Shown here: positions 33,395-42,703 of the stretch, one piece after another
How positions within the stretch are numbered: the first letter of the stretch is position 1
Layout of the letters: each line of letters begins with the position of its first letter
From: Streptomyces cinerochromogenes
Lineage (GTDB): Bacteria; Actinomycetota; Actinomycetes; Streptomycetales; Streptomycetaceae
Direction: 5' to 3'
Assembly: GCF_014648635.1 (NCBI RefSeq)
Contig: NZ_BMRM01000033.1
Coordinates: 1 to 64,000 of the forward strand
DNA: 64,000 bases
Program-made: the position numbers and the translations under genes
Notes under the pieces: model-generated
What the model was told of the DNA's origin: nothing
Seen by the model: only the letters and a program-made list of their open reading frames with translations
The model's database searches: none

Positions 33395-35373
33395 GCAGGA
33401 ACCGTACGGCCGTCCCTGGTGGGCGGTGCGTTGAGGTGGGTGCGCAGGTCCGGTTCGAGGACCGCGCCTGGCAGGTGATTGGCCTGGCCGACGGACGGGT
33501 GTATCTGGTGGCCGGGGATGGAGCCACCGCCTGTGTGCTGGCTGCCCGTCTGGTGGTCGCGCCCGGCTTCGCGGTGATCGGCGCGCCCGCCGCGCAGCCG
33601 GTCACCCCGGTGCTGTGGGAGGCGGTGCCACTGGCGGCGCAGGAGCGGGCCCTGGCCTGGCTGCGGCACATCCGCGAGGTGGAGACCGGGTTGCCGGGCG
33701 GCCCCGGAAGCGGCACGCCGAGGCCCGAGTACGACCCGCGGGCCTTCACCCTGGCCGAGCGGGAAGCGGCCAAGGCCCAGGAGCTCACGGGGCTGGGCTG
33801 GGCCAGGGTGAGCCGGGCCACGGTGCAGCGGATGCGGCTGGTCTACGGCCGGCAGGGCCTGTGGGGGCTGGTCGACAAGCGCCACCTGCGGGGCCCGTCT
33901 CCCACCGGGCGTACGGACGAGCGGGTGGTGGCCGCCGTGCTGGAGGCGCTGCGCCGGTGCCGAGGACGGAGGAAGACCACCATCCGGCAGGTCATTGAGC
34001 TGACGGAGCAGATCGTGGCGGACACCCACGGGCCGCATCAGGTGCGGCTGCCTGCCCGTTCGTCGCTGTACCGGCTGGTGAAGGCGCTGGCGGATCCGGC
34101 CGAGCCGCCGGGTAGCGCGGCGCGTACCGCCACCGCGGGCGGCCGGGCCGGTGGCCCGCCTGCCGCGCTGCGGCCCGGGGAGCGGGTGCAGGTAGCCACC
34201 GCCCGGCTGCCGGTCGGCGCGGTGGGCGAGGACGGGACCCCGGTGGTGGTGGCGGTGACGGCCGCGCTGGACCAGGCGAGCGGCTGCGTGCTGGCCGCCG
34301 TGCTGCACGCGGAGCAGGACGGGCCGGTGGAGCTGTCGGTGCTGCTGGCCGAGATGGCCGTGCCCCGGTCGCTGCGCCCGGGCTGGCCCGCCCTGCTGGA
34401 ACAGGCCCACGCGGGCGGGCCGGTGCAGCGGCTGATGTCCTTGCCCGATCGGATCGAGGCCACCGCGTCGCGTCCGGCGGCCGTCCCCGAGACACTCGTC
34501 CTCGACCGGGGGCCGGCCGGTATCACCTCGGCGCACCTGACCGTGTGCGAGAGCCTGAGCATCAGCCTGGAGCCGGCCCCGCCGAGGGCGGCGGGCGCCG
34601 CCAGTGGTGCGCTGCGCACGCTTCAGGTGCTCGCCGGCCTGTTCACCCGGCACGCGGTGGCAGTCCGGCCGGCCGTCACCGCCGGACAGGAGGACCGGGC
34701 GGACGGGGTGTACTGGAGCATGCCGCAGCTGCAGGACCTGCTGGACGAATGGATCACTGGTGTCTGGCACCACCGTCCCCAGGAGCAGTTGCGGCATCCG
34801 CTGCTGCCCCGGGCGGGGCTGACGCCCCAGGAGATGTGGCAGGTGCTGCTGGGCGCGGCCGGGAGGGTGCCGCTGCCGCTGGCCGGGCAGGCCTACGGCG
34901 AACTGCTGCCAGCCCGGCGGAGCGCGGTGACCGAATCCGGGATCCGGCTGGGCGGGCGCTGCTACGACGATGCGTGCCTGGACGAACACCGCGGCCGCGG
35001 GGACCGGTTCGAGGTCCACCACCATCCTCATGACCCGCGGCAGGTCTTCGTCCGGCTGCCCGACGGCCAGCTCCACGCGGTGCCCTGGGCGCAGGGCGAG
35101 CACGGCTTGCGGCCCTTCGACGAGCTGCTTCGGCGCCGCACGGGCACGGTCCTCGCGCACCGCGCCGCCGGTGCCGGTGCCGGTGCCGACGGTGGTGTGC
35201 AGCCGGGCAGCGACAGAGCAGGCCCCTCCCTCGCCGCGGCGCAGTCCCGGCAAGCGGCTGCCCGGGGCGGGACCGGCGGTGCGGTGCCCGGCACCGCCAG
35301 CGGCGGCAAGGTGGCCGTGGTACCGGGCGGGTTGTCGGTGTATGACGCCGAGGCGGAGGCCGGACAGTGGTGA
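33391..35373 (+). CDS. TnsB-like DDE transposase paralogue, catalytically degenerate (660 aa)
   Basis: GTG 33391. The domain order equals that of the next gene: N-terminal HTH part, DDE core and Mu-type C-terminal beta barrel. Compared with the neighbour, VQVDTTRLD is VQVATARLP (first Asp to Ala) and KGAVERTF is SGALRTL (Glu to Leu); only the second Asp (LDRG) remains. It should therefore not cut or join DNA. The C-terminal tail (LSVYDAEAEAGQW) matches the neighbour's tail, a region that in TnsB contacts TnsC. It probably acts as a structural or regulatory partner. Confidence 0.82.
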   Translation: MSRNRTAVPGGRCVEVGAQVRFEDRAWQVIGLADGRVYLVAGDGATACVLAARLVVAPGFAVIGAPAAQPVTPVLWEAVPLAAQERALAWLRHIREVETGLPGGPGSGTPRPEYDPRAFTLAEREAAKAQELTGLGWARVSRATVQRMRLVYGRQGLWGLVDKRHLRGPSPTGRTDERVVAAVLEALRRCRGRRKTTIRQVIELTEQIVADTHGPHQVRLPARSSLYRLVKALADPAEPPGSAARTATAGGRAGGPPAALRPGERVQVATARLPVGAVGEDGTPVVVAVTAALDQASGCVLAAVLHAEQDGPVELSVLLAEMAVPRSLRPGWPALLEQAHAGGPVQRLMSLPDRIEATASRPAAVPETLVLDRGPAGITSAHLTVCESLSISLEPAPPRAAGAASGALRTLQVLAGLFTRHAVAVRPAVTAGQEDRADGVYWSMPQLQDLLDEWITGVWHHRPQEQLRHPLLPRAGLTPQEMWQVLLGAAGRVPLPLAGQAYGELLPARRSAVTESGIRLGGRCYDDACLDEHRGRGDRFEVHHHPHDPRQVFVRLPDGQLHAVPWAQGEHGLRPFDELLRRRTGTVLAHRAAGAGAGADGGVQPGSDRAGPSLAAAQSRQAAARGGTGGAVPGTASGGKVAVVPGGLSVYDAEAEAGQW

Positions 35374-37520
35374 GCACCCCCGGCCGCCCGGCCCGCGCTG
35401 TGGCCGCCGCCCGGCGCCGGCAGGTCAAACTCGGGGCGTATGTGACGTTCGAGGGCCGCCCCTGGCAGGTGGCCGCCGTGGCCGGGGCCTCGGTACGCCT
35501 CGTCGACGAGGACGGGCAGACGGCCTCGGTTCTGACCTCGCTGCTGTTCGCCGATCCCACCTTCGCGGTGGTGGACTGCCCGGTCCCCGCCGCGGCGCCG
35601 TGGGGTCTTTTGGAGGCGGTGCCCGAACGGGAGCGGGAGAGGGCGATGGCCTGGCAGCGGCACATCCGCGAGATCGAGACCGGGCTGCCCGACGGGCCCG
35701 GCAGCACCGGCTCCCCCCGGCCCGAGTACGACCCGCAGCGCACCTCGATGGCCGAGCGGGAGCAGGCCAAGGCCGACGAACTCGCGGCCCTGGGCTGGCC
35801 GCGGGTCAGCCGGGCCACCGTGCGCCGCATGCGCGCCCGCTACCACACGGGCGGCGTCATGGGCCTGGTCCGGCAGCGTAAGCCGTCGAGCGCGACCGGG
35901 CGTGCGGATGAGCGGGTGGTGGCCGCGGTACTGGAGGCGCTGCGCCGCCAGCGCGGCCGCTCCACGGGCACGCTGAAGGGGCTGCGGGAGGTGACCGGGC
36001 AGGTCCTGGCCGAGGTCCACGGTCCGGGCGCGGTGGCGCTGCCGGCGCCGTCGACGTTCAACCGGCTGGTGCGGGTCCTGGCCGATCCGCTGGAACACCC
36101 GGGGCGTCCCGCCCGCACCGCCACCGCCGTGCCGGTGCGGCCGTTCACGCCGGTGGTGGCGCTGCGGCCGGGGGAGCTGGTGCAGGTCGACACCACCCGG
36201 CTGGACATCATGGCCATCGGCGAGGGCGGAAAGCCGGTGCGCCCGGAGCTCACGATCGCCCTGGACGTGGCAACACGGTCGGTGGTGGCGGCCGTGCTGC
36301 GCGAGCAGAGCACCCAGGCGGTGGACGCGGCCCTGCTGCTGGCGGAGATGGCCGTGCCCCACCCGGTGCGGCCCGGCTGGGGCGAGCATCTGCGCCTGGC
36401 CCACGCCGCCGTCCCCTACGACCGGCTCCTCGCCCTGGACGCGCGGCTTGAACAGGCGGCGGCGCGGCCGGTGGTGGTGCCGGAGACGATCGTCATCGAC
36501 CGCGGGCGGGTGTTCCTCTCCGCCGCTTTCCTGGCCGCCTGTGAATCCCTCGGGGTGAGCGTGCAGCCCGCCCCGCCCCGCTCTCCCACCGCCAAGGGCG
36601 CCGTGGAACGGACATTCGGCAGCATTAACACCCTTTTCACCCAGCACGCCGCCGGCTACACCGGCCCCCACATCCTGGCGCGCGGCGGGGCGGTGGAAGA
36701 CGAAGCCCGCTTCACCGTGGCCCAGATGCAGGAACTGCTGGACGAGTGGATCACCGCGTGCTGGCAGCACCGCCCCCACGACGGGCTGCGCCACCCCTTC
36801 CTGCCCAAGAAGGCGCTGTCCCCGGGCGAGATGTGGGGTGCGCTGCTGGGCGCGAGCGGCTATGTGCCGCTGCCGCTGACCGGAGCCGACTACACGGAAC
36901 TGCTGCCGGTGCGCTTCCACCCGGTCACCGGCCGCGGCATCCGCATCAACTACCGCACCTACGACCACGCCATCCTCAACGAACACCGAGGACGGTCCTG
37001 CCCCACCGGCCCCGGCGGCAAGTGGGAGGTCCACCTCAACCCGCACGACGTCCGCCAGATCTACCTCCGCCTGCCCGACGGACACCTGCACGAGATCCCG
37101 TGGATCCACCGCGACCACGTCCACGCGCCCATGAGCGAGACCACCTGGCGCCACATCCGCAGCACCCTCGAGCAGCGCGCCGAACGCGAGGCACACGAAG
37201 CCGTCCTCGCCGAGGCCGCCGACCAGATCCTGCGCCACACCCGGCCCACCACACCGGCGCCGCCGGCCGTGCCCGCCACGGCGCCGGGCCCGCGCGCCGG
37301 GAAGGCAGCCTCCCAGGCAGCAGGCGGCGAACCGGCAGCACCGCACCGTACTGCGGCCCAGGCCGCAACGGAGGCGGAGGACAGCCTGGATGCGCTGGAC
37401 GCCCGATCCCCCGCCGAAGACCGGGACGACGTCGGCGCCGATGAGTCCGGCGCACTCACGCTGCCGGGAAGCGGCGCGCTGACGCTGTACGACGCCGACC
37501 AGGAGGCCGAACTGTGGTGA
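35367..37520 (+). CDS. TnsB/TniA-like DDE transposase (717 aa)
   Basis: GTG 35367 overlaps the previous stop. The DDE triad is complete: VQVDTTRLD, VIDRGRVF and KGAVERTF. Two N-terminal HTH-like regions (about residues 120-220) should bind the transposon ends. The core spans about 255-440 and the Mu-type C-terminal barrel about 460-570. A Pro/Ala-rich linker leads to the tail LTLYDADQEAELW. It joins transposon 3-prime ends to target DNA with the TniB ATPase. Decayed relatives are at 55.75-56.94 kb and 59.73 kb. Confidence 0.9.
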   Translation: MVSTPGRPARAVAAARRRQVKLGAYVTFEGRPWQVAAVAGASVRLVDEDGQTASVLTSLLFADPTFAVVDCPVPAAAPWGLLEAVPERERERAMAWQRHIREIETGLPDGPGSTGSPRPEYDPQRTSMAEREQAKADELAALGWPRVSRATVRRMRARYHTGGVMGLVRQRKPSSATGRADERVVAAVLEALRRQRGRSTGTLKGLREVTGQVLAEVHGPGAVALPAPSTFNRLVRVLADPLEHPGRPARTATAVPVRPFTPVVALRPGELVQVDTTRLDIMAIGEGGKPVRPELTIALDVATRSVVAAVLREQSTQAVDAALLLAEMAVPHPVRPGWGEHLRLAHAAVPYDRLLALDARLEQAAARPVVVPETIVIDRGRVFLSAAFLAACESLGVSVQPAPPRSPTAKGAVERTFGSINTLFTQHAAGYTGPHILARGGAVEDEARFTVAQMQELLDEWITACWQHRPHDGLRHPFLPKKALSPGEMWGALLGASGYVPLPLTGADYTELLPVRFHPVTGRGIRINYRTYDHAILNEHRGRSCPTGPGGKWEVHLNPHDVRQIYLRLPDGHLHEIPWIHRDHVHAPMSETTWRHIRSTLEQRAEREAHEAVLAEAADQILRHTRPTTPAPPAVPATAPGPRAGKAASQAAGGEPAAPHRTAAQAATEAEDSLDALDARSPAEDRDDVGADESGALTLPGSGALTLYDADQEAELW

Positions 37521-38548
37521 GCCCTGCCCGTCCTTCGCCCCCGAACGAAGGGGAGGCGGCCGCGGGCACGGTGACGACGTTCGACGGCTTCGCCCGGTTC
37601 GCCCACGCCGCACCCCCCACGCCGCCGCAGCCGGGCCAGGCAGCCCGCTCGGCGGAGGAACGCCTGGCCTACCACTCGCAGTTCGTCACCGTGCGCACCC
37701 CGGCCATCGAATCCCTGGCACGCCAGGTCCGCACCCTGATGATCCTCGGCCGCCACCAGCAGGCCACAGCCCGGCCGTCGCTGATCGTCACCGGCCCGGC
37801 CACCACCGGCAAGACCACCGCGCTGCTCCAGGTCGGCCGCACCTGCCACCTCGCCCACACCCGCCGCGCCCACCCGGGCGACACCAGCGTGCCCGTCGCC
37901 TACGTGCTGGTACCGCCCGGCGCCACCGCCAAGACCCTGGCTGCCGAGTTCGCCCGCTACCTCGGCATCCCCGTGACCGGCCGCATGACCACCGCGCAGA
38001 TCACGACCGCCGTCTGCCACACCTACACCACGGCTGGCGTCAAGCTCGTGCTGATCGACGAGATCCACCGGCTCAACCCGCGCTCCTCCAGCGGCGCGGA
38101 GGCCGCCGACTGGCTCAAGGACCTCACCGAACGTATCGGCGCCACATTCGTCTACGCAGGCATCGATGTCACCGCCAGCGCCGTTTTCAGCGGAGTACGC
38201 GGCGCACAGCTGGCCGGACGCGCCTCTCTGATCGACTGCGGAGCGCTGCCCGCCCGCGCCGGCCACCGCGAGCCGTTCCGCGAGCTGATCGCCACCCTGG
38301 AAGCGGCCCTCGACCTCACCGCGCACCGCACCGGCAGCCTGCCCAGGCTGGCGCCGTACCTGCACGAACGGACCGCCGGACGCATCGGCAGCCTCTCACG
38401 CCTGATCCGCCAGGCCGCCATCGAAGCCATCTGTGAAGGCACCGAGCGCATCACCAAGACCCTGCTGGACAGCATCGCACTGGACCACCTCGCCGAAGAG
38501 CACTACCGGCCCCGCACCCCCGCCCGCCGCACCCGCCCCGGCCGGTGA
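37514..38548 (+). CDS. TniB/TnsC-type AAA+ ATPase (344 aa)
   Basis: GTG 37514 overlaps the transposase end. Walker A is GPATTGKTT (about residues 92-100) and Walker B is VLIDEIHRL (about 177-185), with a following AGIDV sensor region. An N-terminal extension (about 1-60) precedes the AAA core. TniB/TnsC proteins form filaments on target DNA, recruit TnsB and relay the target signal from TniQ. Start and stop overlaps with both neighbours indicate tight translational coupling. Confidence 0.88.
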   Translation: MVSPARPSPPNEGEAAAGTVTTFDGFARFAHAAPPTPPQPGQAARSAEERLAYHSQFVTVRTPAIESLARQVRTLMILGRHQQATARPSLIVTGPATTGKTTALLQVGRTCHLAHTRRAHPGDTSVPVAYVLVPPGATAKTLAAEFARYLGIPVTGRMTTAQITTAVCHTYTTAGVKLVLIDEIHRLNPRSSSGAEAADWLKDLTERIGATFVYAGIDVTASAVFSGVRGAQLAGRASLIDCGALPARAGHREPFRELIATLEAALDLTAHRTGSLPRLAPYLHERTAGRIGSLSRLIRQAAIEAICEGTERITKTLLDSIALDHLAEEHYRPRTPARRTRPGR

Positions 38549-39468
38549 CCGCCCCCACCCGGACCCGCCCCACGCCCGCGGTGCGGCCCGGCACGATGTG
38601 GCCCAGCCCGCCCGGTGCGCTGCGCGTGCGACCGCTGCCCCGCGAAACGGCAGCCTCCTACCTCACCCGCCTCGCCGCCGCCTACCACCTCTCCCCCGCC
38701 CACCTCCTGGACGGCCTGCACATCACCGCCACCGGCACCCCCGCCGCCCCGCACGCCACCGAACTCCACCTCAGCTGCGAAGCCGCCCGCCGCCTGGCCG
38801 CCTTCACCCGCATCCCGCCCGCCCACCTCAACCGCGCACTGAGCCGCCGCCCCCCGCCCGCCACCATCGCCACCGCCCCCACCGCCACCGCCCGCTGGCA
38901 GCCCCTCACCCCCGCCGTGCAGCCCCTGCCGGCCTGCACCGCCTGCACCCTGCGCCGCCCGCCCCACCACGCCGCCCCCGCGTGGATCCACCCCGCGCCC
39001 GACCTGCCCCGGGCCATGCTCTGCACCCGTCACCAGCAAGCCTCCAGCGACCCCCGACAGCGCATCCCCCTCGACATCCGCACCCTGCCCGAACTCACCC
39101 ACGCCCGCCTCACCGCCCGCCGACCGCCCACCACGGCTTCCCTGAGCTGGGCCACCACGATCACCACCCGCTGGTACGACCACCACCAGCACCTCCACAC
39201 CCGCTGGCACACCCGCCTGCACCAGCTCACCACCGCCAACCCCCACCTCACCCCAGGCCCGGCCTCCCCCGCCCTGACCTGCCGGACCCTGATCACCTAC
39301 CCCGAAACCCTCACCCTCGCCACAACCCTCGACCGCCTACCCCGCCACACCCCCCTGACCCGCACCCAGCAGACCGCCTTCCTCCACCACCTCGCCCGCC
39401 GCCTCCACCTGACCCGCCTCGCACCCGCCGACCACGACCTGCTCTGGCAACGCCTCACCACCCGCTGA
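38545..39468 (+). CDS. TniQ family protein (307 aa)
   Basis: GTG 38545 overlaps the TniB stop (GTGA). LRVRPLPRETAASYLTRLA is the TniQ N-terminal signature; a zinc-binding CTAC...LCTRH set lies near residues 131-158. The C-terminal half is a Thr/His/Leu-rich helical region. This is the last gene of the operon and links target choice to the ATPase. The codon use is very biased to C in third positions. Confidence 0.85.
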   Translation: MTAPTRTRPTPAVRPGTMWPSPPGALRVRPLPRETAASYLTRLAAAYHLSPAHLLDGLHITATGTPAAPHATELHLSCEAARRLAAFTRIPPAHLNRALSRRPPPATIATAPTATARWQPLTPAVQPLPACTACTLRRPPHHAAPAWIHPAPDLPRAMLCTRHQQASSDPRQRIPLDIRTLPELTHARLTARRPPTTASLSWATTITTRWYDHHQHLHTRWHTRLHQLTTANPHLTPGPASPALTCRTLITYPETLTLATTLDRLPRHTPLTRTQQTAFLHHLARRLHLTRLAPADHDLLWQRLTTR

Positions 39469-39748
39469 ACCAACCCGCACCCACACCGCCCCAGCCCCCC
39501 ACAGCCGGCCAGCACCGGCACCTATAGACGCGCCAACCACACTGAGCAAAAACCACCACACCGCTCAGCACACTGCGCAACACCAAACACCCAGCTCAAC
39601 CCAGGTATCCCCGGACACCGGACACTCCGTTCCGCATAAACCCCACCGACTGACCAGGACTACCACCCAGTACAACTGAACAACAGCAGGCCACAATCAA
39701 GATCAATAAGCACACCATCAGCTACGCCATAGGTGCCCGGCCTGGCCG
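39469..39748. other. AC-rich probable transposon end with direct repeats
   Basis: After the last operon gene the sequence turns A/C-rich and falls in G+C. It carries CACACTGAGCAA (39538-39549) and CACACTGCGCAA (39569-39580), with a related CACACCGCTCAG between them. Such short direct repeats are typical TnsB-binding sites at the end of Tn7-like elements. A helicase gene fragment starts directly after this stretch. Confidence 0.5.
39538..39580. repeat. CACACTGMGCAA direct repeats (putative TnsB-binding end)
   Basis: Two 12-bp copies differing at one base (39538-39549 and 39569-39580) lie 31 bases apart, about three helical turns. They follow the stop of tniQ. Proposed binding sites of the TnsB at 35367; the left-end counterpart was not found. 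Confidence 0.5.
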
Positions 39749-40225
39749 GTGGAGTGGCAGCGCGCCTTCCACCTCACCCGGCAACACCTGCAGGCCGGCG
39801 GCGAGATGCCGACGGAGCCGGGCGTCGTCGTGCACCGGGGCGAGGACCTGGGGCGGTGGGTACGGGCTCAGCGACTCGGCTGGGAGAAGCTCACAGGCGC
39901 ACAGCAATGGCTGTGCGAGCACGTCCTCGGGATCAAGCCCGCCACCGACGGCGAAAAGCCGCGACCGCGCCGTACGCAGGCCGACAAATGGGCGCTCAAC
40001 CTCGCCGCCGCCACGCAGTACTACCAGCGCGAAGGACATCTGCGGGTACCGAGGAAGCACGTCGAAACGATCGTCGTCGGCGACGGGAAGGGCGGCAGCG
40101 GCCAGGGCCAGGAGGAACGGCAGATCCGGCTTGGTGCATGGATCGGGAATCAGCGCAGTCGAGCCGCGACGCTGTCGCCCGAGCGAGTAGAGCAGCTCTC
40201 CACCATCGGCATGCGATGGACATAA
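39749..40225 (+). pseudogene. C-terminal fragment of a telomere-type helicase
   Basis: The fragment reads VEWQRAFHLTRQHLQAGGE, then LAAATQYYQREGHLRVPRKH and a final IRLGAWIGNQRSRA..SPERVEQLSTIGMRWT stop. This is the end of a helicase-associated-domain helicase. No helicase core precedes it; instead the sequence changes to the AC-rich transposon-end region, so the gene was probably cut by insertion or recombination there. A shorter remnant with the same last 16 codons lies at 58958. Confidence 0.75.
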
Positions 40226-40267
40226 CCAGACGTACTGCGTACCCGTGGCGCCCGTGAAAGCGTACGC

Positions 40268-40415
40268 ATGGCGTACGGGCCGCAGGTTGCCGTCGTCCTT
40301 CTGATCGCGGTCGTCATCGGCCTGGTTGTCGGGAGGGCTCACCTTCCTCAGCGGCGGTGCCGTTGGTCTGACCACAGCCGTCGGTATCCACGTGCTCCGC
40401 CCACTCATCGGCTGA
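40268..40415 (+). pseudogene. Small membrane protein, one-base frameshift
   Basis: ATG 40268 encodes MAYGPQVAVVLLIAVVIGLVV. A one-base shift at about 40332-40336 (GGGAGGG) then gives GGLTFLSGGAVGLTTAVGI and HVLRPLIG before a TGA at 40413. The joined product would be about 48 aa with two hydrophobic segments, like small membrane proteins often found near Streptomyces ends. The break may be a sequencing error. Confidence 0.45.
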
Positions 40416-40496
40416 GGTCCGGCCACGGTCTTCATGGATCTTCTGAAGGAGGCACCGTGGATCAGCTCCCCGCCGGGCTTCAGGAGAGGGCGCTGC

Positions 40497-41693
40497 TCAT
40501 CGGGGGATGATCAGATCGGTGAGCTGCCCCGCGGTTGGCATCCGCCCGCGATTGACTACGACCGCGACGAAGATGACCACGACCGGCAGCAGAGGGACGA
40601 GAGCCGCGTCGGGCAGGCCGAGGAACGCTGCGCCAGCCATCACCAGGACGACCGTGAACCCCACCACGATCCCCCGCAGACGCTCTCTCGGTGCGGCCGG
40701 AGTCACGCCTGCGAGGTGGTCTGCGTCGAGAAGGTCGTCGATACGGCCCTCGTAGCGTTCGGCGATGGTCAGGAGCATCACGGTGAGGTCCTCCAGGGCA
40801 GGGCCCGGCTTAGAGTCCTGTCGTGCTTCGGCTTGCCGCAGCGCGCCCACCACCAGGGCGGCATGGGCTTTGAACTGCCGTTCGTTGTGTCGTCTGGCTC
40901 TGGCGCGGCGGGTGCGGTGGGCCCTCCAGATGGCGCGCTCGACCGGCTGCACGGAGACGCGTGGGATCTGGCAGTCCGGCTGGGTTTCCTCCCAGCGTCG
41001 AAGAACCGCGGCACACTGGGCAGCGACCGTCAGCAGGGCCACGACCGGCCAGCAGCGTCGGTCCTCCATGCGAGCGCTGTTCCCGTCCGCACGTCCGGTG
41101 AGGCCCTCAAGGTCGTAGGCGGCCAGTGTGGTGCCTCTGCCGGAGCTGGTCAGATTGACACGCTTGATGACCCGCACCTCGGCGATCAGAATCAGGACCA
41201 CGAGCGAGAGCGCCGACACTCTGCTGATCGCGGAGGAGTCCCAGGTGACCACCGCCCTCGGCACGGCCACGAAACTGCTGAGCAGTTCCTGCTTCACACC
41301 AGGATGCGGTCCGGGGTCCGCGCTCCACCGCAAACCTTCCCAGTCGATCACGTCGTCGACGTGCCCCACGATGTACAGCAGCAGCACAAACCGGATGATC
41401 TTGAACGGCCCGGCCAGAGGCCGGGCACGCCACCACCGCACGACATACCCCGGGGCCAACCCATGGCCGCCGACACGATCTTGAATGCGCGGCGGCACCA
41501 ACAGCATCTGCGTCAGAAGCGGAGCAGCTCGACGCACCCCCGAGTCGGCACGCCATCGCTCGAAGCGCTCCAAAGACGCCGATCCCCAGCGCTGAACTGG
41601 CCCAGGAACGACGAACAGAGCCATTGCGACCAGGACCAACCACGGAGTGACCGCGAAAAGGAGACCGTTCAGCACCTTCGCAGTCTCACGCAT
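40497..41693 (-). CDS. Polytopic membrane protein of unknown function (398 aa)
   Basis: ATG 41693 gives MRETAKVLNGLLFAVTPW. Hydrophobic segments lie near residues 8-28, 80-100, 137-157, 195-215, 332-352 and 358-378. Between the fourth and fifth is a basic, cytoplasmic region of about 110 residues (RAIWRAHRTRRARARRHNER). The frame is open upstream to 41957 without a better start. No transporter signature is recognised. Confidence 0.6.
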   Translation of the reverse strand: MRETAKVLNGLLFAVTPWLVLVAMALFVVPGPVQRWGSASLERFERWRADSGVRRAAPLLTQMLLVPPRIQDRVGGHGLAPGYVVRWWRARPLAGPFKIIRFVLLLYIVGHVDDVIDWEGLRWSADPGPHPGVKQELLSSFVAVPRAVVTWDSSAISRVSALSLVVLILIAEVRVIKRVNLTSSGRGTTLAAYDLEGLTGRADGNSARMEDRRCWPVVALLTVAAQCAAVLRRWEETQPDCQIPRVSVQPVERAIWRAHRTRRARARRHNERQFKAHAALVVGALRQAEARQDSKPGPALEDLTVMLLTIAERYEGRIDDLLDADHLAGVTPAAPRERLRGIVVGFTVVLVMAGAAFLGLPDAALVPLLPVVVIFVAVVVNRGRMPTAGQLTDLIIPR

Positions 41694-42123
41694 GCCACCG
41701 TCAACAGCCCGGGGAACGTGAGGAATCGACGACGGTGCATCGCGGCGCACCAGTGACGGAAGTGGTGTGGTCTTGCCCGGCACGTCTCTCTCCGGCTCCG
41801 CCTGGCCGCCCCGCCCCGTGGGATCACACGGCCTGGATGGGTGCGGCATCCGGACGGTCCAGGCCTCCATCCGGCGGGACTTTTCGGCCTCATACCTTGG
41901 TGGGACTCGGTACCGAAGGACAGCACCGGGGTGCCGGCAACGTCCGTCCTGACGCACGCCGCCAGCTTGTCGCCGGTTCCCCCAGGGGGCTCTTAGCCTG
42001 CGTCATCCAGTGCTGTCCCGAGAATGCAGAAACTGGCAGGCAGGGGCGGGCGATGCGGGAGAACTGGACGCTGCGGACTGTGGGGGCGCCGTCCGTGCCG
42101 GCTGGTCGCTTGGGGAGGCGGAC
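41694..42123. other. Intergenic stretch between divergent genes
   Basis: No convincing gene. GGGGAGG at about 42112-42118 is the likely ribosome site for the tpg-like gene that starts at GTG 42124. Confidence 0.35.
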
Positions 42124-42671
42124 GTGGGACAGATCGAGCAGGGACTGGAGCGCGCATTACGCACCCGGCCCATTCCCTCAAGCGCCTGCGGTTTTTACTG
42201 GTGGCGCACCAGGGTTCTACCGGGAGGGTGGCCACGGCGCTGGGGGTGTCGCAGCGCACTGTGCAGCGGTGGGTGACGAAGAAGTCCGGAGCACGTCGTC
42301 TGCCCGGTCCGCTGCAGGTCCGGGCGATCGAGGAAGCGGTGCTGGCTCGGTGGCAGCCCCGGATACGGGCCCGTCGACGTCCCCAGGCAGAGGCGGAAGG
42401 CTTCGTCTTCCATACCCGTGCGCGATTTGGGTTCACGGCTCCTGCCGGGTCTTCGGACGATCCGCGGGTGCGGTGGATCACCCAGGACCTGCCGGGAGAG
42501 GTAGCCCGGGAGCTGTTCGCCGCCCGGGATGCCGGCGCGGGCGAGCAGCAGCAGACGGTCATACTCGCCCGTGCGCTGGGGCACGCCTACTTTCGCGAGT
42601 GGGGCCGCCGGGCCCACGGCCTGCACGTGGTTTTCAGCGACGTCGAGTTCGCCGACTTCTCGATCGGCTGA
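42124..42671 (+). pseudogene. Second tpg-like terminal protein gene, frameshifted
   Basis: GTG 42124 (GGGGAGG upstream) encodes VGQIEQGLERALRTRPIPSSA, a Tpg N-terminus. The rest (LRFLLVAHQGSTGRVATAL, GVSQRTVQRWV, LARWQPRIRARRR, FGFTAPAGSSDDPRVRWIT, AYFREWGRRAHGLHVVFSD) lies in another frame. About ten bases appear to be missing around 42175-42190, where Tpg has SAGAQM. The total length equals 182 codons plus two bases, against 185 codons for the intact tpg. It is a paralogue diverged from tpg at 28025, now probably silent. Confidence 0.8.
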
Positions 42672-42703
42672 GCCTGGCCCATCGAGCGAGCACTGCAGGG
42701 TGG

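Noticed and set aside
35028..37613. 861-aa minus-strand frame
   Set aside because: Antisense shadow of the TnsB operon; composition is Gly/Arg-rich and lacks any fold pattern.
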